NCBI RefSeq assembly: GCF_900176205.1
Contig: NZ_LT859959.1
Coordinates: 6,097,001-6,161,000, forward strand
Direction of reading: 5' to 3'
Origin: Bradyrhizobium sp. ORS 285
Lineage (GTDB): Bacteria > Pseudomonadota > Alphaproteobacteria > Rhizobiales > Xanthobacteraceae
DNA: 64,000 nucleotides
A program made the translations under genes and the position numbers. Positions 17,011-25,926 of the stretch are shown one piece after another (the first letter of the stretch is position 1; each line of letters opens with the position of its first letter). The notes under the pieces are model-generated. The model ran no database searches. It was not told the origin of the DNA and saw only the letters and a program-made list of their open reading frames with translations.

Positions 17011-17757
17011 GTGTCGTTCAAAGCCGTTGTGTTCGATGCCTATGGCACGCTGTACGACATCCAGTCGGTGGCCGCGGTGACCGAGCAGGCCTTCCCCGGC
17101 CATGGCGACATCATCACCCAGATCTGGCGCATCAAGCAGCTCGAATACACCTGGCTGCGCTCGCTGATGCAGCGCTACGAGGACTTCGCCGCCGTCACCC
17201 GGCAGTCGCTGATCTACACGCTCCGCGTTCTCGGACTGCAGACCGATGCCGGCACGTTGGATCGCATCATCGCCAAGTACCTCGACCTCGATCCTTACCC
17301 TGACGCGCGAACTGCGCTCGCCGCGATGAAGGATCATCAGCTCGCGATCCTCTCCAACGGCAGCCCCGCGATGCTCGACGGCCTGGTGAAAGCCAGCGGC
17401 TTCGATACCCTGCTCGATGCCGTCATCAGCGTCGACGCGCACAAGATCTTCAAGCCGAGCCCGCAAGCCTATGCGCTGATCGAAGCGACGCTCAGGCTGG
17501 CACCTCGTGACGTGCTGTTCGTGTCCTCCAATCCCTGGGACGTCTGCGGCGCCAAGGCCTTCGGATTGAACGTCGCGTGGATCGAACGGGTTACGCCCGT
17601 GGCCATGGCTGCGGCCTGCGTCAAAACCGACCTGGTCGCGCCGCTCACCTTGTTCAAGGCGTTGCGCACCCAGATGGACGAGTTGGGTTTCGCGCCCGAT
17701 TATCGTATTGCTGCCCTCTCCGAACTACCCGAGATCGTTGCATCGCATGAGCCTTGA
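17011..17757 (+). CDS. Haloacid dehalogenase, type II (HAD superfamily)
   Basis: A 248-residue L-2-haloacid dehalogenase-like protein that would hydrolyse 2-haloalkanoic acids. HAD motif I VFDAYGTLYD has nucleophile D9, motif II is ILSNGSP, a conserved lysine is in AHKIFKPSP, and motif III/IV is FVSSNPWDVCGAK. The SSNxWD signature separates type II dehalogenases from phosphatases. The GTG start at 17011 is chosen because AGGTGA precedes it. It overlaps the YbaK gene by 11 bases, so the two form an operon. Confidence 0.9.
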   Translation: MSFKAVVFDAYGTLYDIQSVAAVTEQAFPGHGDIITQIWRIKQLEYTWLRSLMQRYEDFAAVTRQSLIYTLRVLGLQTDAGTLDRIIAKYLDLDPYPDARTALAAMKDHQLAILSNGSPAMLDGLVKASGFDTLLDAVISVDAHKIFKPSPQAYALIEATLRLAPRDVLFVSSNPWDVCGAKAFGLNVAWIERVTPVAMAAACVKTDLVAPLTLFKALRTQMDELGFAPDYRIAALSELPEIVASHEP

Positions 17758-18214
17758 ATCCGTCCGCGCCTTTTTCGCCGAGAAAGCCCCCGACATCGAC
17801 GTCCTCGTCTCCAGCCAGAGCTCCGCGACCGTGGCGCTCGCGGCCGAGGCCTATGGCGTCGAGCCCGCCCGCATCGCCAAGACGCTGTCCTTGCGTGTCG
17901 GCGATCGCGTGATCCTGATCGTCGCGGCCGGGCACGCGCGGATGGACAACAAGAAGGTCAAGGCGCAGTTCGGCGGCAAGCCGAAGATGCTCGGCCTCGA
18001 CGAGGTCGCCGACATCACGGGACACGAGGTCGGCGGCGTCTGCCCGTTCGGACTGAAGTCGCCGCTCCCCGTGTATTGCGACCTGTCGCTCAAGGCATTC
18101 GACATCGTGGTGCCGGCGGCGGGCTCAACTCATAGCGCGGTGAAGATCACGCCGGAGCGGATGGCCGCGCTGACGGGCGCCGAATGGGTCGACGTCTGCG
18201 AGGTGCAGGCCTGA
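17747..18214 (+). CDS. YbaK/EbsC aminoacyl-tRNA deacylase
   Basis: A 155-residue YbaK/ProX-like protein that hydrolyses mischarged tRNAs (typically Cys-tRNA-Pro or related). Features include the conserved ARIAKTLSL lysine, a GGVCPFGL loop (the family GGxSP-type motif) and a C-terminal VVPAAGSTHSAVKI stretch. Its ATG lies within the end of the HAD gene, implying translational coupling. It is convergent with the LysR gene, 13 bases between stops. Confidence 0.9.
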   Translation: MSLESVRAFFAEKAPDIDVLVSSQSSATVALAAEAYGVEPARIAKTLSLRVGDRVILIVAAGHARMDNKKVKAQFGGKPKMLGLDEVADITGHEVGGVCPFGLKSPLPVYCDLSLKAFDIVVPAAGSTHSAVKITPERMAALTGAEWVDVCEVQA

Positions 18215-18227
18215 GCGGCACACGCGA

Positions 18228-19136
18228 TCACCGCTTCTTTGCTTTCGCGAGCTCCCTGACCAGAAACTCCGAGAGCACCTCGACCCGCGCCGGCCGCGGC
18301 CCGCCGGGCGGCATCACAAGATGCATCGCGCCCTCCGGCTGGCTCCATCCCTTCAGCACCACCTCGACCTCACCCGAGGCAATCGCATCGCCGACGATGA
18401 AGTCCGGCAGGTCGGCGATCCCCAGGCCCGCGAGCACCGCCGGCAACAGCGCCTCGCCATTGTTGACACGCAGCTGCCCTGCCGGCCGCACGCTCGCCTG
18501 CTCCCCGGCCGCATTGGTGTAGTGCCAGACGCCTGCCGTGGAGAGATAGGCGTAGCCGAAGCATTTGTGGTCGGCGAGATGCATCGGATGCGTCGGCCGA
18601 CCATGGCGCTTCAGATAAGACGGCGCTGCCACCGTGTAGCGCGGCATCGAACAGAGCCGCCTTGCGACCAGCGACGAATCCGGCAGCCGCGCAATGCGGA
18701 GCGCGAGATCAAATCCTTCGCCGATGAGATCGACGGTCGCATCGCTCATGTGAAGATCGATCGAGACCTCCGGATACTGCTCGAGAAAGGCCGGCAGCAG
18801 CGGCGCGATCTTTTTGACGCCGAATGTCATCGGCACCGCGAAGCGCACCAGCCCGCGCGGCGTCAGCGACTGTGCCAACGCCTCGGTCTCCGCGGCCTCG
18901 CCATCGGCAAGCAGCTGCGCGGCGCGCTCGGACAGCCGCTGGCCGGCATCGGTCAGCGCGAGACGCCGCGAGGTGCGGTTGAACAGCCGCGTGCCCAGCC
19001 GCTCCTCCAGCCGGCTCACCGCCTTGGATACTGACGCCTTGGAGAGGCTCAGCTCCTGCGCAGCGCCGGCGAAAGAGCGCAGCTCGACGACCTTGGCGAA
19101 GATGGCCATTGCCTCGAAATCAGGAAGTCGCGCCAT
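18228..19136 (-). CDS. LysR-family transcriptional regulator
   Basis: 302 residues from the ATG at 19136. The N-terminal winged helix reads FAKVVELRSFAGAAQELSLSKASVSKAVSRLE, followed by the LysR substrate-binding domain. Its subfamily (DNA-binding helix with SLSKASVSKAV, C-terminal GEVEVVLKGW) resembles regulators of pirin/WrbA-type oxidoreductase genes. It is divergent from pirin and wrbA across 126 bases containing a GAAAC/GTTTC inverted repeat, so it probably controls them and itself. The co-inducer is unknown, possibly an electrophile or quinone. Confidence 0.92.
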   Translation of the reverse strand: MARLPDFEAMAIFAKVVELRSFAGAAQELSLSKASVSKAVSRLEERLGTRLFNRTSRRLALTDAGQRLSERAAQLLADGEAAETEALAQSLTPRGLVRFAVPMTFGVKKIAPLLPAFLEQYPEVSIDLHMSDATVDLIGEGFDLALRIARLPDSSLVARRLCSMPRYTVAAPSYLKRHGRPTHPMHLADHKCFGYAYLSTAGVWHYTNAAGEQASVRPAGQLRVNNGEALLPAVLAGLGIADLPDFIVGDAIASGEVEVVLKGWSQPEGAMHLVMPPGGPRPARVEVLSEFLVRELAKAKKR

Positions 19137-19154
19137 CGGCAAAGTCTCATTTTT

Positions 19155-19180
19155 AGAAACAATAGGTTTCAACAGTTTCT
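19155..19180. promoter_or_regulatory. Candidate LysR operator between the lysR and pirin genes
   Basis: AGAAAC (19155-19160) and GTTTCT (19175-19180) form an inverted pair, with a nested GAAAC-N5-GTTTC (19156-19170). A TATACT suitable as a -10 box for pirin follows at 19186. This is the only AT-rich pocket in the intergenic region. Confidence 0.5.
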
Positions 19181-19262
19181 ATTTCTATACTCCGGCTCGC
19201 CGTCTATTCCAATGCCCAACAGCGCGACGGCTCGGCCGGCGCGCAACCACAGGAGCAGACCC

Positions 19263-19961
19263 ATGATCGAACTGAAGCCCTTTGCGGCGCTGGGCGGCGC
19301 CGACCACGGCTGGCTGAAGGCCAAGCATCATTTCTCGTTCGCGAGCTATTACGACCCCAGCAACATGGGTCACGGCGCACTGCGCGTCTGGAACGACGAC
19401 GAGATCGCGCCGAACACCGGCTTCCCGGCGCATCCGCATCGCAACATGGAGATCATCACCTATGTCCGCGAAGGCGCGATCACGCATCAGGACAGCCTCG
19501 GCAATAAGGGCCGCACCGAAGCCGGCGACGTCCAGGTGATGAGCGCCGGCAGCGGCATCCGCCACTCCGAGTACAATCTCGAGCCGACCACGACCCGGAT
19601 CTTCCAGATCTGGATCGAGCCGACCACCGATGGCGGCCAGCCGACCTGGGGCGCCAAGCCGTTCCCGAAGTCGGACCGCTCCGGCAAGCTGGTCACGCTG
19701 GCCAGCGGCTTTGCAGATGATGCCGACGCGCTGCCGATCCGCGCCAAGGCGCGCGTGCTCGGCACCACGCTGAAGGCCGGCGAGACTGCGGAGTATACGG
19801 CCGACAAGGCCCGCCACATCTATCTCGTGCCGGCCGCCGGCAGCGTCGAGGTCAACGGCGTCCGTGTGAACGCCCGCGACGGCGCTGCCATCCGCGACGA
19901 AGCCACGCTGAAGATCACCGCGCTCGAGGATTCCGAGCTGGTGCTGGTCGACGCCGCCTAA
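19263..19961 (+). CDS. Pirin family protein (bicupin, quercetinase-like)
   Basis: A 232-residue two-cupin protein. The metal-site cupin motif is visible: PNTGFPAHPHRNMEIITYV, then GAITHQDSLG and SAGSGIRHSE. Bacterial pirins of this YhhW type can show quercetin 2,3-dioxygenase activity or sense redox state. AGGAG lies about 8 bases before the ATG. It precedes wrbA by 75 bases on the same strand and is divergent from LysR, suggesting a quinone or oxidative-stress unit. Confidence 0.92.
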   Translation: MIELKPFAALGGADHGWLKAKHHFSFASYYDPSNMGHGALRVWNDDEIAPNTGFPAHPHRNMEIITYVREGAITHQDSLGNKGRTEAGDVQVMSAGSGIRHSEYNLEPTTTRIFQIWIEPTTDGGQPTWGAKPFPKSDRSGKLVTLASGFADDADALPIRAKARVLGTTLKAGETAEYTADKARHIYLVPAAGSVEVNGVRVNARDGAAIRDEATLKITALEDSELVLVDAA

Positions 19962-20036
19962 TCGTTTGTCGCGGTGGCGGCCGACGATCCGGCCGCGACC
20001 ATCTTTCTCATCACCCTCGTCCTTACGGAGACTGTC

Positions 20037-20636
20037 ATGACCAAGGTTCTCGTTCTCTATTACTCCGCCTACGGCCACATCGAAGCGATGGCCAACGCCG
20101 TCGCCGAGGGCGCCCGCGAAGCTGGTGCGACCGTCGATATCAAGCGGGTGCCGGAGCTGGTGCCGGCCGACGTCGCCAAGGCCTCCTACTACAAAGTCGA
20201 CCAAGCCGCGCCGATCGCCAAGGTCGAGGAGCTCGCCGACTACGACGCGATCATCGTCGGCACCGGCACCCGCTTCGGCCGCATGGCATCGCAGATGGCC
20301 AACTTCCTCGACCAGGCCGGCGGCCTCTGGGCCAAGGGCGCGCTGAACGGCAAGGTCGGCGGCGCCTTCACCTCGACCGCGACCCAGCACGGCGGCCAGG
20401 AGACCACGCTGTTCACGATCATCACCAACCTCTTGCACTTCGGCATGACCATCGTCGGCCTCAACTACGGCTTCGCCGGCCAGATGAAGCTCGACGAGGT
20501 CACCGGCGGCTCGCCATACGGCGCGACCACCATCACCGGCGGTGACGGCAGCCGGCAGCCGAGCGAGAACGAGCTGGCGGGGGCGCGCTATCAGGGCCGC
20601 GTGATCGCCGAGACTGCAAAGAAGCTGCATGGCTGA
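20037..20636 (+). CDS. wrbA: NAD(P)H:quinone oxidoreductase WrbA
   Basis: A 199-residue flavodoxin-like FMN enzyme that reduces quinones by two electrons, avoiding radical formation. The FMN phosphate loop [12 protein letters not shown] is at residues 8-19, with [13 protein letters not shown] and [11 protein letters not shown] typical of WrbA. CGGAG precedes the ATG. It follows the pirin gene and shares its likely control by the divergent LysR protein. A GGGGCGGC/GCCGCCCC hairpin (20644-20676) immediately downstream may be a weak terminator. Confidence 0.96.
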   Translation: MTKVLVLYYSAYGHIEAMANAVAEGAREAGATVDIKRVPELVPADVAKASYYKVDQAAPIAKVEELADYDAIIVGTGTRFGRMASQMANFLDQAGGLWAKGALNGKVGGAFTSTATQHGGQETTLFTIITNLLHFGMTIVGLNYGFAGQMKLDEVTGGSPYGATTITGGDGSRQPSENELAGARYQGRVIAETAKKLHG

Positions 20637-20713
20637 TGCGACTGGGGCGGCACTTCTGACAACGAAGCGCCGCCCCATCTCGCAACGATTGGAAAGAAGT
20701 AGAGGAGTCCGCA

Positions 20714-20863
20714 ATGCCCGCCATGCTCGAACTGGTGACGCTGGCCCGGCTGGCCCGCCATCCCCTGCAGATGATGGCGCGCCATTGGTACTGCAAGGGT
20801 CTCTACCGCGCGAGCCGCGGTCAGCGCCGTTGCGCTGAGTGTACGGCGGCTAAAGCGGCTTGA
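20714..20863 (+). CDS. Possible small basic protein, 49 aa
   Basis: A 49-residue frame starting MPAMLELVTLARLARHP and containing MMARHWYCKGLYRASRG, then a C-x2-C pair (CAEC). A strong AGAGGAG sits 6 bases before the ATG, which is the main support. The last 14 bases overlap the end of the convergent DUF1080 gene. No family is recognised. It could be a short conserved basic peptide or a chance frame. Confidence 0.4.
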   Translation: MPAMLELVTLARLARHPLQMMARHWYCKGLYRASRGQRRCAECTAAKAA

Positions 20864-21449
20864 TCTGCACCTTCTTGAACTTCACCACGCCTGAGCCGTA
20901 TTGCAGGGCGATCGGTCCAGCCGCATGCTTGCTGTCATCGACATCGGCGGTCTTTTCGCCGTTGAAGATCACGGTCAGACGCGTGCCCTTGGCGGTGATC
21001 TCGTAGGTATTCCACTTGCCGCCGGCCTTCGGCATCGGATCGACCTTGGACACGTCCACGATGGCGCCGGTGCCGTATTTCGGGTCGGGCCGCTTGTCGA
21101 AGATGTTGACCTCGTAGCAGATGTTGGAGTCGATCTTCTCCGCCTGGTCGCAGCGGATGAAGATGCCGCTGTTGGCGGCGTCGTCGACCCAGAACTCGGC
21201 CTTGATCTGGAAATCCTTGTAGCTGGTCTTGGTGACCAGATAGGACGGATCCTTGCCGTCGAGCTTGTCGGCCATCAGGGTGCCGTCCCTGGCCTCCCAA
21301 TTGGCCTTGCCGACCTCGGTGAACTCGACCTTCTTGTCGCCGTCGACCAGGGTGACCCAGCCGTCATCGGCTGACGCCGCCCCGATCCCATTCAGCGCCG
21401 CGCCCGTCAGCACCACACCAGCCGCGAGCACGCCCCAGCATTTACGCAT
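20850..21449 (-). CDS. Exported DUF1080 (3-keto-disaccharide hydrolase-like) protein
   Basis: A 199-residue protein with a signal peptide (ending GAASA-DD) and one DUF1080 concanavalin-like domain, seen as DGKDPSYLVTKTSYKDFQIKAEFWVDD, then ANSGIFIRC, and GGKWNTYEITAKG. DUF1080 proteins include 3-keto-glycoside hydrolases, but many have unknown carbohydrate roles. The start at 21449 (MRKCWGVLAAG) is preferred to an upstream frame because it gives the signal peptide and follows GGAGG. Confidence 0.88.
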   Translation of the reverse strand: MRKCWGVLAAGVVLTGAALNGIGAASADDGWVTLVDGDKKVEFTEVGKANWEARDGTLMADKLDGKDPSYLVTKTSYKDFQIKAEFWVDDAANSGIFIRCDQAEKIDSNICYEVNIFDKRPDPKYGTGAIVDVSKVDPMPKAGGKWNTYEITAKGTRLTVIFNGEKTADVDDSKHAAGPIALQYGSGVVKFKKVQIKPL

Positions 21450-21548
21450 CGAAACTCCTCCCTGCATTTTCGTGTTGCTTCGCCACGATAGCAAAGCGCC
21501 GGACAATGCAAACGAGTTTCGATGCTGCATCTGCTCTCTGTCGTCTAA

Positions 21549-22409
21549 CTACACCGCCGTCGCCCGCGCAAAATCGACATAGATCTCGCGCAGCCGCGTG
21601 GCCACGGGCCCCACCTTGCCGTCGCCGACCGGCTTGCCGTCGATCGTGACCACCGGCTGCACGAACGAACTGGCGCTGGTGATGAAGGCCTCCTTGGCGG
21701 CGAGCGCCTCGTCGACCGTGAACAGCCGCTCCTCGACCTTGAGCTGGCGCTCTTCGGCGAGCTTGACCACCGCCTTGCGGGTGCAGCCCGGCAGGATCGC
21801 GTTGGAGTTCGGCCTGGTCACGATGACGTCGTCCTGGTTCAGGATGAAGGTCGATGACGAGCCGCCCTCGGTGACATGGCCGTCCTCGACCATCCAGGCT
21901 TCGCCTGCGCCAGCGGCTGCTGCCGCCTGCTTCGCCAGCACCTGCGCCAAGAGCGCGACGCTCTTGATATCGCGCCGCGCCCAGCGGATGTCGGGCACCG
22001 TGATGACGCCGATGCCCGTCTTGGCCGAGGGCGCATCGACGATGTTCTTGGCGGTGACGAACATCACCAGGGTCGGCTTGACGTCGCCCTTCGGGAACGG
22101 GAAGTCGCGGCCCTTGTCGGCGCCGCGGGTGACCTGCAGATAGACCATGCCCTGGTCGAGCTTGTTGCGCGCGACCAGCTCCTTCTGCAGTTCCTCGATG
22201 CGCGACAGACTCTCCGGTAGCGCGAGGCCGATCTCGCCGACCGAGCGTTCCAGGCGGGCAAGATGGGACTCGCTGTCGACCAGCTTGCCGTCGAGCACGG
22301 CGGCCACCTCATAGATGCCATCGGCGAACAGGAAGCCACGATCGAGCACCGAGACCTTGGCCTCGGACAGGGGCACGAAGGCGCCGTTGACGTAAGCGAT
22401 CGGGTCCAA
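21549..22409 (-). CDS. D-amino-acid aminotransferase (class IV PLP enzyme)
   Basis: 286 residues from a TTG start at 22409, chosen because TAGGAGAG lies just upstream and the family begins with YVNG. The catalytic lysine is K149 in RRDIKSVALL, and the cofactor-binding glutamate is E181 in VTEGGSSS. These patterns match D-alanine aminotransferases (D-Ala plus 2-oxoglutarate to pyruvate plus D-Glu) more than branched-chain transaminases. D-Glu supply for peptidoglycan is a possible role. It is upstream of the glutamate importer genes but separated by an R2 repeat. Confidence 0.88.
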   Translation of the reverse strand: MDPIAYVNGAFVPLSEAKVSVLDRGFLFADGIYEVAAVLDGKLVDSESHLARLERSVGEIGLALPESLSRIEELQKELVARNKLDQGMVYLQVTRGADKGRDFPFPKGDVKPTLVMFVTAKNIVDAPSAKTGIGVITVPDIRWARRDIKSVALLAQVLAKQAAAAAGAGEAWMVEDGHVTEGGSSSTFILNQDDVIVTRPNSNAILPGCTRKAVVKLAEERQLKVEERLFTVDEALAAKEAFITSASSFVQPVVTIDGKPVGDGKVGPVATRLREIYVDFARATAV

Positions 22410-22460
22410 GGTAGCTCTCCTATCAGTTACGCGGTGGGCGACGGGCACACCGCTTTTTCT

Positions 22461-22600
22461 TCCCTCTCCCCGCCAGCGGGGAGAGGTCGGATCGCATCTT
22501 CAGATGCGATCCGGGTGAGGGGGACTCTCCGCACGGCCGGTGGGCGTGGCTGCCCCTCACCCCAACCCTCTCCCCGTGAAGAACGGGGAGAGGGAGCGCA
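22461..22600. repeat. GC-rich hairpin repeat pair, family R2
   Basis: Two hairpins: CCCTCTCCCC...GGGGAGAGG and, inverted, CCCCTCACCCCAACCCTCTC...GGGGAGAGGG, with CATCTTCAGATG between. It fills the gap between gltL and the aminotransferase gene. Same family as 26282-26418 and 51351-51487. Confidence 0.75.
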
Positions 22601-22637
22601 CCGTCGGCTGCGCGATGGCTCGCGACGAACGACGAAA

Positions 22638-23369
22638 CTAATGCGACAAGATCTTCGACAAGAACTGCTGCGCGCGGTCGCTGCGGGGCTGGCCGAAGAA
22701 CTCTTCCTTCTTGGCGTCCTCGACGATCTCGCCGCGGTCCATGAAGATGACGCGGTGGGCGACCTTTTTCGCGAAGCCCATTTCATGGGTGACGACCATC
22801 ATGGTCATGCCCTCGCGAGCGAGATCGACCATGACGTCGAGCACCTCGCTGATCATCTCCGGATCCAGCGCCGAGGTCGGCTCGTCGAACAGCATGGCGA
22901 TCGGGTCCATCGCGAGCGCCCGCGCAATAGCGACGCGCTGCTGCTGGCCGCCAGAGAGCTGCGCCGGGAATTTCTGCGCCTGCTCCTTGAGGCCGACTCG
23001 CTCCAGGAGCTTCATGCCCTTGGCGGTCGCTTCCTCCTGGCCGCGTCCCAGCACCTTCTGCTGTGCCAGCCGAAGATTCTCGATGATCGTTAGGTGCGGA
23101 AACAGCTCGAAGTGCTGGAACACCATGCCGACCCGCGAGCGCAGCTTCGGCAGGTTGGTCTTGGGATCATTGACTTTGAGGCCATCGATCGTGATCGTGC
23201 CGTCCTGGAACGGCTCCAACGCGTTGACGCATTTGATCAACGTCGATTTGCCCGAGCCGGAGGGACCGCAGACCACCACGACCTCGCCCTTGGCGACTGA
23301 GGTCGTGCAGTCCTTCAGCACCTGGAAGGTCGGGCTGTACCATTTGTTGACGTGGCTGATTTCGATCAT
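22638..23369 (-). CDS. gltL: Glutamate/aspartate ABC importer ATPase
   Basis: A 243-residue ATPase of the polar amino-acid uptake family. Walker A is GPSGSGKST (about residue 35), the Q-loop is [10 protein letters not shown], the signature LSGGQQQR, Walker [13 protein letters not shown], and the switch histidine is in VVTHEMGF. It is the last gene of gltI-gltJ-gltK-gltL on the minus strand. Ten bases separate it from gltK. Confidence 0.94.
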   Translation of the reverse strand: MIEISHVNKWYSPTFQVLKDCTTSVAKGEVVVVCGPSGSGKSTLIKCVNALEPFQDGTITIDGLKVNDPKTNLPKLRSRVGMVFQHFELFPHLTIIENLRLAQQKVLGRGQEEATAKGMKLLERVGLKEQAQKFPAQLSGGQQQRVAIARALAMDPIAMLFDEPTSALDPEMISEVLDVMVDLAREGMTMMVVTHEMGFAKKVAHRVIFMDRGEIVEDAKKEEFFGQPRSDRAQQFLSKILSH

Positions 23370-23378
23370 GGGAGCCGA

Positions 23379-24071
23379 CTACCTGATGATGGCGATGCGC
23401 GACTGCAGGCGGCGAACGCCATAGGACGCGATGCAGGAGATGGTGAAGTAGACCAATGCGGCGAACAGATACATCTCGACCAGGCGGCCGTCGCGCTGCG
23501 CGACCTTGGAGGCGGCGCCGAGGAAGTCCGGAATCGAGAGCACGTAGACCAGCGAGGTGTCCTGGAACAGCACGATGGTCTGGGTCAGCAGCACCGGCAG
23601 CATGTTGCGGAACGCCTGCGGCAGCACGACGTAGCGCATGGTCTGCGCGTAGGTCAGGCCGAGCGCCGAGGCCGCGGCCGGCTGGCCGCGCGAGATCGAC
23701 TGGATGCCGGCGCGCATGATCTCGGAGAAATACGCCGCCTCGAACATGATGAAGGTGATCAGTGAGGAGGCGAAGGCGCCGACCTTGATCGGCCTGGACG
23801 AGCCGGTGAGCCACTGCCCGATATAGGGGACCAGGAAGTAGAACCAGAAGATGACGAGCACCAGCGGCAGCGAGCGCATGAAGTCGACATAGAGCCCGGC
23901 GATCCAGCCCATCACGCGATAGCCTGACAGCCGCATCAGCGCGATCAGCGTGCCGAAGATCAGGCCGCCGGTTGCCGACAGCGCGGTCAGCGTCAGCGTG
24001 AAGGTCATGCCGTCGATGAAGAGATAGCTCAGCGAGCGGCGGATGACGTCGAAGTCGAAATTGGCCAGCAT
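23379..24071 (-). CDS. gltK: Glutamate/aspartate ABC importer permease GltK
   Basis: A 230-residue polar amino-acid permease (HisM type) with about five membrane helices. The EAA loop appears as AASALGLTYAQTMRYVVLPQAF around residues 137-158 and contacts the ATPase. It starts one base after the gltJ stop region, so the two permeases are tightly coupled and probably form a heterodimer. Confidence 0.92.
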   Translation of the reverse strand: MLANFDFDVIRRSLSYLFIDGMTFTLTLTALSATGGLIFGTLIALMRLSGYRVMGWIAGLYVDFMRSLPLVLVIFWFYFLVPYIGQWLTGSSRPIKVGAFASSLITFIMFEAAYFSEIMRAGIQSISRGQPAAASALGLTYAQTMRYVVLPQAFRNMLPVLLTQTIVLFQDTSLVYVLSIPDFLGAASKVAQRDGRLVEMYLFAALVYFTISCIASYGVRRLQSRIAIIR

Positions 24072-24072
24072 C

Positions 24073-24804
24073 TCATTTGCCCGTGATGTAGCCAGGGATC
24101 GCCACCGCGCGCTCCAGGAGGCGCATGCCGATCACGACGATGATGTTGATGACGAGATACATCAGAGTCGCGGCGCTGAACGCCTCGAACACCTGGAACG
24201 AAAATTCCTGCATCGCGCGCGCCGCACCCGTCAGCTCGATCAGGCCGATGGTGATCGCGACCGCGCTGTTCTTGACGGTGTTGAGAAACTCCGAGGTCAG
24301 CGGCGGCAGGATGATGCGAAAGGCCATCGGCAGCAGCACGTAGCGATAGACCTGCAGGGTGGTCAGGCCGAGCGCAGTCGCCGCCATCTTCTGGCCGCGC
24401 GGCAGCGAGCCGATGCCGGCCGCGAGTTGCACGGCGACCCGCGCCGACATGAACAGGCCGATGCCGACAGCGGCCGTGTAGAACGGCGCATTGGGCATCT
24501 GCTTCAGCCACAGGCCCGCGGCGCGTGGCAGCAGCTCCGGCAGCACGAAGAACCACAGGAATAGCTGCACCAGCAGCGGCATGTTGCGGAAGAATTCGAC
24601 GTAGAGAAAGCCGATCCAGGTCGCGAGCTTGGACGGCAGCGAGCGCAGGATGCCGACGATCGTGCCGAAGATCAGCGCGATCACCCAGGCCGACAGCGAG
24701 GTCACGATCGTGACCTTCAGCCCCGCCAGCAGCATGTCGAAATAGGTGCCGGCCCCGGTCGGGTTCGGCTCCAGGAAGATGTGCCAGTTCCAGGTGTAGT
24801 TCAC
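24073..24804 (-). CDS. gltJ: Glutamate/aspartate ABC importer permease GltJ
   Basis: A 243-residue HisM-type permease, partner of GltK. The EAA motif is AATALGLTTLQVYRYVLLPMAF near residues 142-163. The N-terminus (WNWHIFLEPNPTG) is typical of GltJ. It is preceded by a ~200-base gap containing a strong GC-rich inverted repeat that separates it from gltI. Confidence 0.93.
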   Translation of the reverse strand: MNYTWNWHIFLEPNPTGAGTYFDMLLAGLKVTIVTSLSAWVIALIFGTIVGILRSLPSKLATWIGFLYVEFFRNMPLLVQLFLWFFVLPELLPRAAGLWLKQMPNAPFYTAAVGIGLFMSARVAVQLAAGIGSLPRGQKMAATALGLTTLQVYRYVLLPMAFRIILPPLTSEFLNTVKNSAVAITIGLIELTGAARAMQEFSFQVFEAFSAATLMYLVINIIVVIGMRLLERAVAIPGYITGK

Positions 24805-24873
24805 GGGGGTGTCCTGAGGAGGGAGACTAACTCGTTAGCCGGATCACACAACTTCCGCGGCGAAGGAACTATG

Positions 24874-24975
24874 CTCCCCTCCCCCCTGCGGGGAGGGGTC
24901 GGGGGTGGGGGTCCACATGGCAGTCTTTCCTGAGACCCCCACCCCCAACCCCTCCCCGCAAGGGGGAGGGGGGCG
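24874..24975. repeat. GC-rich inverted repeat between gltI and gltJ
   Basis: CTCCCCTCCCCCCTGCGGGG and the following GTCGGGGGTGGGGGT are mirrored by ACCCCCACCCCCAACCCC and CTCCCCCT-type sequence about 30 bases on, forming one long stem of ~40 bp. A variant of family R2. In the gltI transcript it could cause partial termination or RNA protection. Confidence 0.7.
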
Positions 24976-25011
24976 CACCGCAATCGCGGCGAGAGCTGCG
25001 ATTACAGCGCC

Positions 25012-25926
25012 TTACGGCTTGTACGATTCCGGGTCCGGCGAGTCCGAAGGCTTGGCGAACTCGGCCTTCAGCTCGGCGGACATCGGGGTGTTGAGGTTCA
25101 GGCCCTTCGGCGGGATCTTCTGCATGAACCACTTGTCGTACAGCTTGGCGCCCTCGCCGCTGGTGTAGATCTTGGCGGTGGCGGCATCGACGACCTTCTT
25201 GAACTGCGGATCGTCCTTGCGCAGCATGATGCCGTAGGGCTCGGGCTTGGAGAACGCGTCGCTGGAGACGACATAGGCGGCCGGATCCTTCGAGCCGGCG
25301 ACCAGGCTGGCGAGCAGGATGTCGTCCATCACGAACGCCACCGCGCGGTCGGTCTCGACCATCAGGAAGGCTTCGGCGTGGTCCTTCGCCGGGATGATGT
25401 TGATGCCGAGGCTGCGCGCGGCATTGGCTTCGGTGAGCTGCTTGATGTTGGTGGTGCCGGCGGTCGACACGACCGTCTTGCCTTTCAGATCATCGATCTT
25501 GGTGATGTTGCTCGCCTTCTTCGTGACGTAGCGGCTCGCCGTCAGGAAGTGGGTGTTGGTGAAGGAGATCTGCTTCTGGCGCTCGGCATTGTTGGTGGTC
25601 GAGCCGCATTCCAGATCGATGGTGCCGTTGGCCAGCAACGGGATGCGCGTCGACGACGTCACCGGGTTGAGCTTGACCTCGAGCTTGTCGAGCTTGAGCT
25701 CCTTCTTCACGGCATCGACGATGCCCATGCAGATATCGATGGCGAAGCCGATCGGCTTCTGATTGTCGTCGAGATAGGAGAACGGGATCGAGGAGTCGCG
25801 GACGCCGAGCGTGATGGCACCGGTCTCCTTGATGTTCTTCAAGGTCCCCGTCAGGTCCTCGGCCTGCGCCTGACCGGCGCACAGCGCGGCGGCGAAGGCA
25901 AGACCAAATAGGCGAAGCTGCTTCAT
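25012..25926 (-). CDS. gltI: Glutamate/aspartate periplasmic binding protein
   Basis: A 304-residue solute-binding protein (SBP family 3) with signal peptide MKQLRLFGLAFAAALC...AQA. Ligand-site patterns include ITLGVRDSSIPFSYLDD, LDKLEVKLNPVTSSTRIPLL and LECGSTTNN, all typical of GltI/AatJ proteins for glutamate and aspartate. It is the first gene of the importer operon, which suits the higher amount needed of binding protein. Confidence 0.94.
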   Translation of the reverse strand: MKQLRLFGLAFAAALCAGQAQAEDLTGTLKNIKETGAITLGVRDSSIPFSYLDDNQKPIGFAIDICMGIVDAVKKELKLDKLEVKLNPVTSSTRIPLLANGTIDLECGSTTNNAERQKQISFTNTHFLTASRYVTKKASNITKIDDLKGKTVVSTAGTTNIKQLTEANAARSLGINIIPAKDHAEAFLMVETDRAVAFVMDDILLASLVAGSKDPAAYVVSSDAFSKPEPYGIMLRKDDPQFKKVVDAATAKIYTSGEGAKLYDKWFMQKIPPKGLNLNTPMSAELKAEFAKPSDSPDPESYKP

